A stretch of DNA of 64,000 bases from Diploscapter coronatus (lineage: Eukaryota > Nematoda > Chromadorea > Rhabditida > Rhabditidae): NCBI GenBank assembly GCA_964036155.1, contig OZ038422.1:24823201-24887200 (forward strand), given 5' to 3'. Position 1 is the stretch's first letter; every line of letters starts with the position of its first letter. Positions 13,701-25,800 of this stretch are shown here, in pieces. Under the pieces are notes generated by a model, which was not told the origin of the DNA, did no database searches, and saw only the letters and a program-made list of their open reading frames with translations. A program made the position numbers and the translations under genes.

Positions 13701-15287
13701 TTTGTCTGCAACGCGCTCTTTCTGCGACAACTTCGCACCCGCCACATTTGAGGGACACGGAATCGAGTAGTCCAGGAAGAATCTGAAATTTTGGAAATAA
13801 AAGTCTAGAAAGTTAAGTATTCAAAAAACGTGACCAAATCGGAGTTAAAAATCCCGAAGAGTAGGCTTGAAAGATAAACGTCCCAGAAAGTGAAAATATT
13901 CTCGAAGTTAGTTGAAATGATAAAGAAAAGAATAGTTTTCTAAGGATTAGGAAAAAAACTAGAACGAACTAAAATTTTTCAAAAAAAAATATACCCAGCG
14001 AGTGACTTGCTCAGGACGAGACTGGTGAGGAAGGCATTTCCAGTGGGCAGATCGATGTGATCGAACTCGATTCGAACAAAAGTCAGGTCCTTCATCATCC
14101 GTTTCAGGTCCAAACCCTCTAGGAAGTCGTATTGAGGTTGGGCAACTGTAATTATACTCTTGTAAAATTTAGGACTACAGTAACTCTAAATTTCGTAACT
14201 TTGATCGTAAAATATTTGAATAATGGCATTTTTAAAGATGATTAGAAATCTATAGATTTCCACTTTTTAATACATGATTTTTCTTTGTTAAAGAGCCAAT
14301 CTGCTATCGTATCGTTTTTTCTCGATTGATTGAAATATGCTAGACATTTCGTTAAAAGCTTAACAAAGATTTTTTTTTTATCTTCAATTACTTGGTCGGC
14401 GTCCAGAATCCGGAGACATTTTTTAACCGCTGGAGTTGCGGAAAATCTGAATTTTTAAAATTATTATTTCTAGAAGAAAAGGTCATAAAAATATCTTATG
14501 GTCTGAAAACCACTCTTTCTTAAGTAATAACTGAAAAGTGTCGACTTTATTCTCAAACTTTCTTTTACAAACTATCTTAACTTTAGCGAAAATGAAAAGG
14601 CACCCATTTGATATCTTATCAACGGTATCAAAACCTGAGCTATCATTTACAAATAATCAGTAGATTAATTAATTTTTACAAAAATAGAAAATTATACAAG
14701 TGGAAAAAAGTATCACAAATTTCAGAGAAATTCATCAAACATAACGAGGAAACAACGATACGATTAGTGCCAAAACTAGAATTTTAGGAAATGAAACCAA
14801 TTTAAATTTTAGAGAGGCTACCATACAACTTTGGCAGTGAATTGCAGAATTTAGAAGAAAACATAATTTGGATAGGATAGAATTTTAAGGCACCAAGGTA
14901 TTTCTTTGTATTTTAGATATTTTACAGAACCTCAACCACACGCAGTTCAAAATTTTTAAGGAAAGAAAATGCAAATTACAGTATCAACTTAGAAATAAAA
15001 AAGCACAGCAATCCACTTTCAAAAAATAAAATCTATAGTAACTTCGTTTTTCAACAGAATTTCGTAGCAAACTCTGTACTTTTTTTTTTTAGAAATTAAA
15101 GTAACCACCGACGTTAATCTTTCCGATTCTCACCTTCCCTTACCCTAATCTCAGTTTCATTCAAATTTTCCGTGATGTCATCTTCCTCATCCGATTCTTT
15201 TGCTTCTTTCCAAGGAATCGTCGTTTCGTCGTCTTCCAACTTCCCATCAGACATGAGTCGTTCGCTGATAGGCCTTGGGGGTGACAT
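10701..15287 (-). CDS. two-C2-domain protein, C2CD3-like
   Basis: Unnamed protein of about 584 aa from the first in-frame ATG (15287). Exons, 5' to 3': 15134-15380, 13995-14145, 13656-13782, 13365-13457, 13149-13283, 12966-13060, 12772-12926, 12631-12729, 12392-12498, 12092-12222, 11639-11819, 11207-11320, 10882-11003, 10701-10791; every junction keeps phase. The protein has an acidic N-terminus (1-65), a first C2-type beta domain (about 75-235), a Ser/Arg/Pro-rich linker (250-375), a second C2 domain (about 385-510) and a short basic tail. The order and spacing of the two C2 domains resemble metazoan C2CD3, a centriole/cilium protein; that identity is inference. Calcium-binding aspartates are not obvious. 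The last intron uses a GC donor (AG|GCAAGT). The open frame continues upstream of the ATG to the Spinster stop codon, so the true N-terminus is uncertain. Confidence 0.8.
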
Positions 15288-15816
15288 CGGCAGGGAGTTG
15301 CGGTCGAGGTCCCACTGAATCTGAGGCGGCAGAAGGTCGAAGCCAGATCGACGCGATTCTCGACCGTCAGAAGTTTCGTCCTGAAAGTATCAATTTTGAC
15401 TCGAATTTAAAACATTTTTGAAACTGTAAAGCAGTAGAGGCTAATTGTAAGAAAAAATTGAATCCATTGTTTTCTAAGGGCGCTCCGTAAAATGTCAAAC
15501 ATATTTTCACAAAAAAAATGAATTTTAAGAAATCAACCTATGAAGTCACCAAGGTTAATCCTCATTTTGGAAAGTTATTGAAGCTTTGAAGAAAGGACAA
15601 TGACAACGACATCACAATTTTACAACTTTTGAAAAACTTCATAAAATTAGAACATATTTTAAGAATTACCTGCTCTCCATCCTCATGATTCCCTTCATTG
15701 TCGTGGCGATTTGTACTTGTAAAATGTTCATCGGGGTTAAAATCGTTGGTTTCGTCGAAGGATTGTGTGTGGTGATTGCTGCGTGTGGCTGGCGTCGTTG
15801 TCTCCTCGTCGCACCG

Positions 15817-18800
15817 TCACCGGACCCGAATCGATTCAGGTTCGTTGTGCGCCTGAAAATACTAGTATTACTGGATTGCTGTAATCTGGGATACTGTGGA
15901 TATTTCTTTTTCCTTAAAATACTGAAATTAAAGCCATTGTTTATTTGTCAATGAAGCGTCCGAACGAGTTGAAACAAATCTGATATATTTTCACTTACAA
16001 TTTTGAAGGAAAAAATGCGTTCTTCGTTTTGCTTCAAAGCAGTTGTTGACATTTATTGCAAGTTGGATGTCAATAAGTTTTAGATTTAGTAGAAAATAAT
16101 CAAGTTATCAATTTAATGAAAAACTCCCACCTGCGGTTGTTCATCAACCGACTCTCTCCCGTAGCTGTCATCTCTGTGCATGTGCGGAATCAGGGTTTCG
16201 ACGTCATCGTCAAAGCCCATCTCGTCTCGCCAGTCGTCTTCCACTGGAAATCGAACGGAAAATTAAATTACTCGCAATAAATCTCCAGATCAATCCAAAA
16301 ATAAAGCTTTCAGAATTTTCAGTATAATTTGTCTGGAGATTATATTTTGATCCACTACAGATCTAGGAAGCACTTTTGTCAGACAAAAATAAACCATAGG
16401 GGGTAGATCACAAGAGCAAAATCATAGTTATAACATCAAGTTGCAAAATTGTATTTCTTGGCTAATTACAAATTAGAGAGTAAAATTTTTAACGAGAACA
16501 CTGGGGGTAGGTCGCAAGAGATTTCTGACGATCGCCCTCCCTAGGTCTGATCCGCTATACTCGAAGACTCCAAAGAATCTTTGCAAATATTAATTGGAGT
16601 TTAAAAGAAAATAATTATTTTTTACTTCTTTTCAAAAATGGAAAACTTTACCTCCCATCTCGTCCAGGGCCTTCTTCCTGTCATCGTCCAGGGTGAAGCT
16701 AGCGGTCAAATATGCAGCCGCGCTCACCACCAAAGTGAATGTGGGGACAAACAAGGCGGTTCGAAGGGAGTAGTACTCCCCGACAGCGGATTTATCGTCG
16801 CCTCAAATTTTGAGATGTTTTAACGAAAATAAATGTGAAATTGAAAAAGTGTAGTCGTTAATGATGCGGTCATCTGACACGATAATTCAAATTAGAAGAC
16901 AGGAAATTCCCTGTGTTTAGTAAAATGTAAATGAGATTGATAGAATGTTTGCATTGATACACGAAATGTCGAGTTCGATATTCCAAATTAATGAAAAATC
17001 GAGGATTTCTCATGTTTCAGCAAAGTGGCTAAGAATTTTGAAGAAACAAGATATCGCTTCTCGTTTCGCCATCAGCACTAAAATAAGAAATTTGAAAAAA
17101 AATCACCTCTAACCGCATCCGAAATCACTCCGACGATATAAGGAGAAGTGGCATCGCCGAACAAGTGGCAAATCATTACTTGAAAAGCTGCCGCGGTTGC
17201 TCTTCTATTTGCGACAATCACGTACTGGAAAACAAATATTTGAAAAATCTAGTTTTTGAAAGAAATAAGTTAAAATATTCTGAGAAAAAACCCTACCATC
17301 AAAATGTCCATATTCACCGCCCAATTCATACACATCAGCGTTATCGAAATGAAGAGAATGAACTAAAAATACTATTTTAGAGAAAAAAATCGTTTTTTGG
17401 CAAGTTTTGAGAGAAATAGGAAAATTTTCATTTTTTTAAAATAAAATTCGATTTTACCCAAGTAAAATTAATCGACGATGCGGAAACCATCAGAGACATG
17501 TAGAAGAACGGAATCGAGGCCAGTGAAGCGAAACCGCAAACGAGAGCGTCTGCTTCATGAGAAGGATGCGAAAAGGGGTAGAGACCTGAGCGCCATCTCT
17601 AAAAACTACAGCAGTCCTCAAAAGTAGCATCTTTATCTGACCTGAGCTATAGCGGACCCAAGAACGAGTCCGGAAATTCCAGCCACACAGGTGATCACTC
17701 CGAAAATTAACTCATTTCTGAAATAGAACTGCTGTCATTTTTCAAAATATTTTCTCAGAAAAAACGAATTATTCCTCACAAAAATGTCTAATTTCAAAAA
17801 GAAAGAAGAGAATTCAAATATTTCAAGTTTACCTCGCCTTTACAGTATCCGGCGCATAGCCGTAGGACAGCGAATACGCATCACCCATGAAAATCGGCGC
17901 CCACCAACTGATCGCACCGACTGCGAAAATCACTGCGGTTTGTCCTACGGTAGTCAGATGGAAGGTACGCCTAAAAACAGTACCATTAATTACAGTAATC
18001 CTAAAAATAGGAAAAACGATCTTTTATTTTAAAGTTTTTTAGTGATCCAAAGGCATTTTTTCGAAAATTAGTAAAAGTAGAAAAGAAACTTCTGATGGGG
18101 AGAGGAAATTGGTCCTTTAGAACTTTCTGCATCATCTTTCCAAAAACCACTTACACATGCGCCAAATATCGTAGGTCTTCTTTGATGCTGCTTTCCGTCT
18201 CGATCCGGGCATGTTCCGCACCACCGCGGATCGGCTCTTGGAGGACGAAAATGATCATCAACAGACAGAAAATTCCGAGAATCGGGGTGAATCTGGAAAT
18301 TTTCCAACAATTTAAAAATAAAGAAAAATCCTCCAAAATTCGTACAAATCTGCAGTAAAACTTTCCGAAAAATCAATAAGTCTACCGTATTCCCCATTTC
18401 CAAGTTCCCGCATAAAGTGAAATGTTCGATCCGGCGATGAAGCCCATCCCCGACCCGACGGGAATCGCGAAGTAGAACACCATGAGCACGCGGCTCCGCG
18501 CCGTGCCAGTGAACAAGTCGGCGATGATCGTGGGAGCAATGGTCGAATACGAAGCCTCGCCAACGCCCACCACGCCTCGCAAAAACAGAAACGTCTTGTA
18601 CCACTGAAAGTTGAAATCTCGGAAATTTGTAAAGTACGCTTCAAAAATTGATGAAATTTCATTGAATTTCTCCAAACTGATGGACCATCCATATTAAATT
18701 TATTTTTAAAAAATCGAAGATAAACATACCCCAGGCGGGACGAAACTCGACGCCAGAACAGCTATAATCCAGACAGTCACTCCGGCGACCATAATCAGTT

Positions 18801-19411
18801 TGCGGTTGTAGCGATCGCCCAAGTAACCGCACAACGGAGCGAACAGCATGTAGAAGGTGATGAAAATCGTCTAAACTTTTGAAAATTAAGAAAAAAACAA
18901 ACAAATTATTCTAGAAAACTTATTTTTTTACAATATTCATCACGATAAATGGTAAGATGCTAAAAATCGGTAATAAAGTAATATCAAAATAAGATTATTG
19001 AAAAATCTTTAAAAAAAAATCAAACCTGCAAAAGCCCCATCTGTTTGTTGTTCATTTGGAAGTATTCCTGTAGAGCGGGCATCACCCCGACCACTGTGAA
19101 TCGATCCATGTAGTTGAGCAAATTGACGCATAGCAGAATGATCACCGTCACCAGATTCCGACGTCGAATCGCCAGAGAATCTGAAGCTTGGCGATAAAAT
19201 ATTAAAAATGAAATATAATGCTTCATCAGAAGAGCGTGAAATTCGGGGAAAAATGATATCAACTTTGTATAGTTAAAAAACTCTAGGTTTCAATCAAGTC
19301 AACTGAATTTTTTGCAGCAAATTCTAAGATAATTAACGAGACAATTAGACTAATTAAATGTAGTTAATTACCATTCGACGCAGTCGAAGTGTTAGAAATC
19401 GTATCGTCCAT
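15817..19411 (-). CDS. spin: Spinster-type MFS transporter
   Basis: Spinster-family lysosomal transporter (major facilitator superfamily), 509 aa; human SPNS1 has a similar length. In animals these proteins sit in lysosomal or late-endosomal membranes and act in lysosome reformation and lysophospholipid or sugar efflux. Exons: 19372-19411, 19026-19180, 18730-18870, 18386-18603, 18155-18292, 17833-17970, 17642-17717, 17458-17598, 17297-17362, 17107-17224, 16652-16801, 16131-16243, 15817-15852, all in phase. Hallmarks: NLLNYMDRFTVVGVMP in TM1, GYLGDRYNRK in the TM2-3 loop, RGVVGVGEASYSTIAPTIIAD in TM4 (split here by GEASYS), and about 12 membrane segments. The C-terminus is acidic and cytosolic. 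The stop is TGA followed by C, and the frame stays open beyond it into the C2 gene. Which nematode paralogue it is cannot be told. Confidence 0.95.
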
Positions 19412-19482
19412 TTCGACGAGGGCAGATGTAGATGATGCTCCGGGATGCTCTCGAAATGTCGATCACAGCATGGCAAGAGCAG
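19412..19482 (-). promoter_or_regulatory. 5' leader and splice acceptor of the Spinster gene
   Basis: On the minus strand a CTCTTTCAG acceptor lies just upstream of 19482, and 71 bases separate it from the start codon. There is no coding exon before it, so it is either a trans-splice site or the acceptor of a 5'UTR intron. A GC-box-like GAGGGCGGAG (19618-19627) lies about 210 bases upstream of the ATG on the same strand. Confidence 0.55.
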
Positions 19483-19604
19483 CTGAAAGAGAAATTTAAA
19501 TAAAAATCAAGCAAATCGCGATAAAAACAGGGAAACGCCAAGTGGTCATAAAATTATGCTGTGAAAGTGTATGGCGTTAGCGTTTGCATAGAGACCGCAA
19601 CCTT

Positions 19605-19960
19605 TAGAGAGCGCAAACTCCGCCCTCTGCAAAAACGCGGCAATGTTCAAAAATGGTAGTATGGGACCCCCAAATAGGAAACAAGTCATGTTTAGACTAC
19701 GAAGGCATAAAAAGGCCCAATCTAGGTAGATGAGAAATCCAATGAAATGACTGTGTGCCCAAAATCAGGCTGAAAACATTCCCATCCTTTGTATTGCGAA
19801 AACGTGTTCATCTTGGGATCTTGAAAATGCCGATTCTTTCGTTCAAAATCAACTTTTATTTGATTTTTTCTTATCAAAAGTCTTAGCTACACCAGAAATA
19901 CATCTCCCTGGACAAAATAACAGCGAAACATAGTTCTCATGAACCTATTTGCGCTCTCTA
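19605..19960. repeat. 13-base inverted repeat, possible small element
   Basis: TAGAGAGCGCAAA at 19605-19617 recurs inverted at 19948-19960, spanning 356 bases immediately upstream of the Spinster gene. The TAGAGAGCG core also occurs near 31661 and 58336. No clean target duplication is seen. Confidence 0.4.
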
Positions 19961-22845
19961 GGTCCGGGACTTTTATTTTTCCCTAAAATTTTGAGAGATT
20001 TCTAAAAATTTTAGACAAATTCCCTAAATTTGTTATTTTTCTTGGAAAAGTGTTTGGATGACTCTTTGCAGGCATTTTCCGGTGAATTCGGTGCTATTAA
20101 CAGCCAAAACTTCAATATTTACCCATGTCATTGGCCTAGAAATAGTAACTCAAAACGCCTAGAGCGATCGGAGCAAATTTTTGAGTAAACCGATCGGTGG
20201 ACTTATTTTGAAGGTGGGAAATTTATAAAATCAAAAATTCTAGATTTTTTTCAGGAGAAAGGATCGAGCTTGGTAAATATATGTAGGCTCCACAAACACT
20301 ACGCTAATTTTTATTGCTCATTCGAAATTGAAATTTCGAAAAATGTAAAGTAAATTTTCATTCTTTTTTGCTATAAATCTGCACAGACTGCAGGCACAGC
20401 CAGGCACAGGTCACAGGCGGTGAGAATTATCAAAGTGCAACTATCAGGAAAAATGGGCGCATAATTTTGCTGCCCGCGGCTAAAAACCGTTTTGCCGTTT
20501 TGCAAATGGGCAAGGAGAGTAATGAAGAGTGAATATCTAAAAACTCAATAAACCAAAATAATGTATGCAAATTTTAATGACCCAAACATCTAAGTAACAC
20601 CAAAATCTATCAATAGTTATGATTTTGTCACGAAAGAATAGTCTTGAAAAATGTATTTGCAGGATCTAAATATGTTTCGCTATCTTCCTCGAGTTGAAAA
20701 CAATTCTCAAAATTGCTGTTCATTTCGCATGCAAGATCTTCAAAAAGTAACTCCTTCCAAATGATTCAAAAAAATTTTTGTCATTTTTTTCGAGATTTTC
20801 CAAAAATGATGTTATCCCATTTTAGGATTGCTTATTGAAACAATTACTAAAATCGAATGAAAACGGCCTCAAAATATCGAATGACGTTCCCTCACTTACA
20901 TCCGGAAACAAATTCTTGGATCGGTCTATAAAGGGCTGAATCAGCGACTCTACAATTTTTCAAAGCTAGAATTTTCCTACTGAAGATTTTTATTTTTTGA
21001 ACAATTTGATCGAAACAATCTTCAGATTTTGATAATTTGATATATTTGAAACAAATGAACCAGTTTTCAAGCTAATGCACACGCCACCATTTCATGCCTT
21101 GCTTATCACTCTATCTGGATAAGCTCAATGCAATCAGATACCAGTAACCTACCCCGCAAAATTCCAAGGTGGACTCGAAATTTTGACAGTTTGAAATGTT
21201 TGTTTCTCATTTCGAAAAATATTATGCTTGTCCCTACTTTTTCCGATAGTTTCTAGAAATTTACTCATACTCTCTCAGGTCTGTTTGCTATTTCCCAGGC
21301 TAAGTTCTTGGCCTCTCTTACTTACAAATGCTATTTCTCCTTAGGTTTATTTGCCCCCAGGGCGACTATCTGCAAGTTTTACGTGCCTTCGGGAAAAATT
21401 CGCGCGAAAACTGTTTGATACTTTTCTCTCTCACGTCGAAATTTTTATTTGTTATTTTAAGGTTCTCTGAAACTCCTAAATCCCTCAACTATCTTTAAAT
21501 TTTCTGATTCTTTTCTCTCAGATGTTTAGTGGTATTTTATCACTAAAATTTCTCACTATCTTTATCCATCTAAAACTGTTCACTGTTTTCGAAAATTATT
21601 TTTCTCTACCCAAAATTTTCACCCCTAAAGTAACAAATCTAGTACCGGTATTTCCAAGCCACTATATAAAGTGCCATGGAACTGAAGTCAATTTACCTAA
21701 TCAAAATACGCGAGCGCAAAATATCGCCGTTTTGCGTTCATTTTTACTGGGCTCTTGAAATATGGAAGCTAGTTTTTAGATGATATGTCTCAAATATGGG
21801 GATGGTTTTTAAAGCTTTTATTTGTTCACTATTTCTTCGGCTATTTGATATCATTTTAAAAAATCCTAGACTAGATTCAGACTTTCAGCCAAAGCGAAAA
21901 GTGCTAAAAGAGGTACGGGAATAAAAATTTGTCTATAGAAGGTTGATACATAAGGGGGCACGCAACGTGATTTTTACGGAAACTTTTGGGTTTTAGGGGT
22001 TACGTACGAACACTCTGGCTTAAGCCTTGCCTAAATATGCCTAGACTATGACTCAAGTTATTATGAGCTTTCTGAAACTATCATTGCCATTCCCTCAAGT
22101 CAGCTACCTTGAAATTTGATTCAATGACGTTGAAATTTCAAACTTCATTCAAATTTCTAAGCCTCTTAAATTTGGAAAATATTTTTGATCAAGTTGAGTA
22201 AGAATGATTTTTACTGATCAGCCCAATTATAGTCTATGCTTTAGACCATAAAATAAAAATGTGAAATTAATTACCATTTAAATGGGTTTAGTGTAAAATT
22301 GCGTCACCTTACTAGCTCGACGTATTATGTTCGTTTTTGAGAATGCGCGTTTTTTGTCGTTGAGTAAGAGGGGTAACTGACCGAAAGTTTACTCACGTAC
22401 TTACAATTAATTTCACGCCTATATTTTTCGTCTCCGAGTCTTTTTCGTCTCTAAATTTTCGTACTATTTCCATAAATGACCTATTACACTCGAGAGACGT
22501 GATTCGAATACCTTTGGGCAGTGGCTTTTTCACTATTTCTAGATTTTTCCCTGCACCCTCTCCACTTCATGATTTCTCTCGTATTTTCTCCCGAATAGAG
22601 TAATTTGGCGAGAGGAAAAGTTTCCACGGGCTTCTTCCTAATTTTGACGATGACTCTTTTCGTCGCATATTTCAAATTTCAACCGCCCGAAAAATAAAAT
22701 AAAAATTCTTCCGAAACTCGCTCCTTTTTCGCCGATCTAAAATCAATTCACAAGAAGTGACCCTTTATGGAAATGCCCGAATGCGCTCCTCAGGAAAGTA
22801 TTTTTATGCAAGGAAGCCGAGAAATTTTATGAATACCATTAAAAA

Positions 22846-22893
22846 GGGGCGGAGCTTTTCCGGTCACAAAACTCTCGCCGTTCCTTATAAATA
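22846..22893 (+). promoter_or_regulatory. orphan GC-box plus TATA core promoter
   Basis: GGGGCGG (22846-22852) is followed by TATAAATA (22886-22893), the geometry of a classical TATA promoter that would start near 22917 on the plus strand. No plus-strand gene is recognised for the next 12 kb. It could drive a non-coding RNA, be the relic of a mobile element, or be chance. Confidence 0.4.
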
Positions 22894-25800
22894 CCGGAAA
22901 TTTTTAAATTGATCATTTTGAGAGTGAATGAATTTTTCATGAAATTTTCCCGTGATCATCGAGAAATTGAAATTCGGAATATAATTTTTGGCACTTTATC
23001 TCTCGAAACTTATATATTTTTATGTTCTATTCCCATTAAGATGATCTAGTTTTCGAAAATCTTATCACTGATTTTCAATTTTTCGAACCCTACAAAATCG
23101 ACATTGGTCTTAAGTAGTTTGAGCTTGTTGAGCCCTCGAAAATTCATTGTAAATCTCGCTATTTTTCAACTCATTTTCACTCTTTAACTAATTGAAAAGG
23201 CTCCGCCTGATTCCCGAAAATCCCTAGGTAAAAGTGACTGCCGAAAGCACTTGAAGATCTTTTTGTCATTGATTTGTCTTTACAATTCCAACTCATACCG
23301 CTCTCATCATCTCTTTGGCGAAACCGATTTCTGTATTCTTTTTATCTCTCATAAGAGCTCTATCTGTTTATCAGTAGTTGTCTTTAAATCTCTGATAAAG
23401 CTATCATCTTTTCCTTTCTCTAATTTCTACATTTTGTAGTCGCGCAGTATTCGGGATGTTGGATTTTCGCTCGAATTTTCTCTTTCTCTAACTTTTCCAA
23501 TACCCGTTCTCTCAAAAGCATGTGTTATATTTTTTCAATAGCTCAACATTTTTGTCTGAGAATTATTTTCACTTTGTTCCCACAAATTAGGAACAAAGTA
23601 TTCATTCTCGGGAAGAAAGTGTTCATACTCTAAAATAACTTGGAACTTCGGCATTTTCTTGCATTAGCAATAACTTTTTTCTTCTGGGAAAATTCCGCTC
23701 ATTGATCACTCCCATTCCTTCCAATGCCACTCCTAATTTGACCCTTTTGTACCTCGGTACATAAGTCTGAAATAGCGTTATTTTTTAGAGAGTCAAGTAT
23801 TGTTAGAAAAGTGTGAGAAATCGCGATTTAACTTCGATTGAAATCAATTCTTAGCGGTGTCTTATTTGCTGAATCAAAACCGTTTTGAATTTGTTCGGTC
23901 GTCATTTCGAATTGTGACTAGTGTTTTCGACAATAAAATGATATGATAAGTGGGCAGAATGTGTGAGTGGAGCGCGCATCAGAGATTTTTTTTTGCAATA
24001 GGCCAAAACAACGTCAAGGAAGCGAGAACTTCGAGTTTAGCTCCAACTTACAATTGAATTTCAAGCCAAGCTTCAAAAGGATTGAAGTTCAGACCAATTG
24101 ATCCTATTAGGTCATCTAGTAAGGTATTGGAATTTGAAATATTACCACTCTCTAAATTCAATGCTATCTTTCTTTACTATTTCTATAATATCAAAATATG
24201 TAAATTAGAAAATATGCATGTGTAATCTTTAAATTCCAAGAACTAATCGGATGACTCGATATTTGGAAGCTTGAGTTTGGTCTTTAAAGTACATAAAGCT
24301 TGTCAAATATTCTTAATCCCAGGTCATCCTACTCTAAAACCTACGGCAGACGGTCGTTCGGTCGGTCGGTCCACCTTCTCTATTATTTTCACTTTTCCTC
24401 CCCTCCCATCCATAACTTTCACGCATTAGGCTCTCTTCTCTAATCGGAACGGTGTGTGTGGGTAATCATCTCCAAAATCCATTATCATTTTATCACTTTC
24501 TCTTTGTTCTTTCTCCCCTTTTCCTTCCTCTTTCTCTCCGCTTTCCTCCACTCTGCGCGCTCCTCTCTGTCTCTTCGTTCTCAGCACTATTTCGTCGGTT
24601 CGTCATGCTGACTTCTCCACGACTTCCAATGGCATGCCAAACATACGCCCCGACGCCCTATGTCCGTGCCGTTTTAACCTTTCGGAAGCTTTCTCTTTTT
24701 TCCAACCCAACGATCTCTAATCCTCTCTAATCTGCATTATCTCTCATATCATGTCTGACTTCTTTTCCGTACCTCCTCAATTCACCCGCTATTTCTCGCA
24801 GCAATATCTGCTTTTGGCATCTAACACTTTCTCTAACTTTCTTTTTCTCTCTAATCTCTCAGAACCCCGGTATATCTCGACGACTTTCTGTCTCTTTTGT
24901 CCGTATTTTCCATATCGATTTCTGTCGATCCCCCCAAGGGCCGATTTATGGTGGGTCGGTGTTGTAGGAAAATTCGAAATATGGAATTTATGAATGGCTT
25001 ACCGAAAATCTTTTTCCCTCTTACGGTCGCGTTTTATTCCCTCTCGCTTCGAGATTTGCATCATCCATTTCTCATTTTTCATCCACCAAATCTGACGCGC
25101 GCCTCTTATTGCCAGATGAATAGTCAAAAACGCAACAACCACTTGCATTTTTTAAAATTCATTTATTATGATTCTGATTTTTTTTATTTAAAAGTATTTT
25201 TATCTTCGTATATTTACTCACTTACTATGATTTGTTAGACCTCATAATTTGCTTTAATCTTGTCCTCTTATCATATCTTTCCTTCATTGAAATTCTGAAA
25301 CCGCATGATTTTTAACCTTGTATTCAGAAAAGGCGTGGTCTATTATTGTTTTAATATTTTGCACGCACACGCGTGAGGAAAATCGAAGTAAAATGCACTG
25401 TAAGAATGTAAAATGCAGCATAGCACATTTATGGTCACACCCATAAGGAGTCGTTCGTTTCGTCGCTTTGTTCTAAATTCTCTAAATCATAGATTTTCGC
25501 GCAAAGCATTTTCCTCCTTAAAGTTCGCTTTTCAACATTTTCGACTTTCATTGATTTGATTACGTAATTGCCATTCATTCTTTTAAATGCATGCAGAATT
25601 CTTTATTCCGGGTTTTTAGATCCTGTCTTTTAGAAATTGAGCGGTGATTAACCCATGAAGAAATTTTGTCATTTTAGGCATAAAATAGGAATTTTTATTT
25701 ATTAGATTAGTTCTTCAAGATTTAGTCAAGTTTCTGGACTCTGGCAAAATGCACAATGGCCTGAAAATTTAGATTCTAAATGATTTTCAAATATAGTCTA

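Noticed and set aside
14392..14446. A 55-base segment bounded by TTCAG and GTAATT within the C2 gene
   Set aside because: Including it breaks the phase into the next exon; skipping it joins exons in frame and gives a better protein.
15670..15852. +1 frame of the junction exon, also fully open
   Set aside because: It runs into a stop within the next exon, while frame 0 continues through all downstream C2 exons.
22484..22675. 62-codon minus-strand ORF with plausible composition
   Set aside because: No ATG near its start, no acceptor and no partner exon, in a purine-biased strand.
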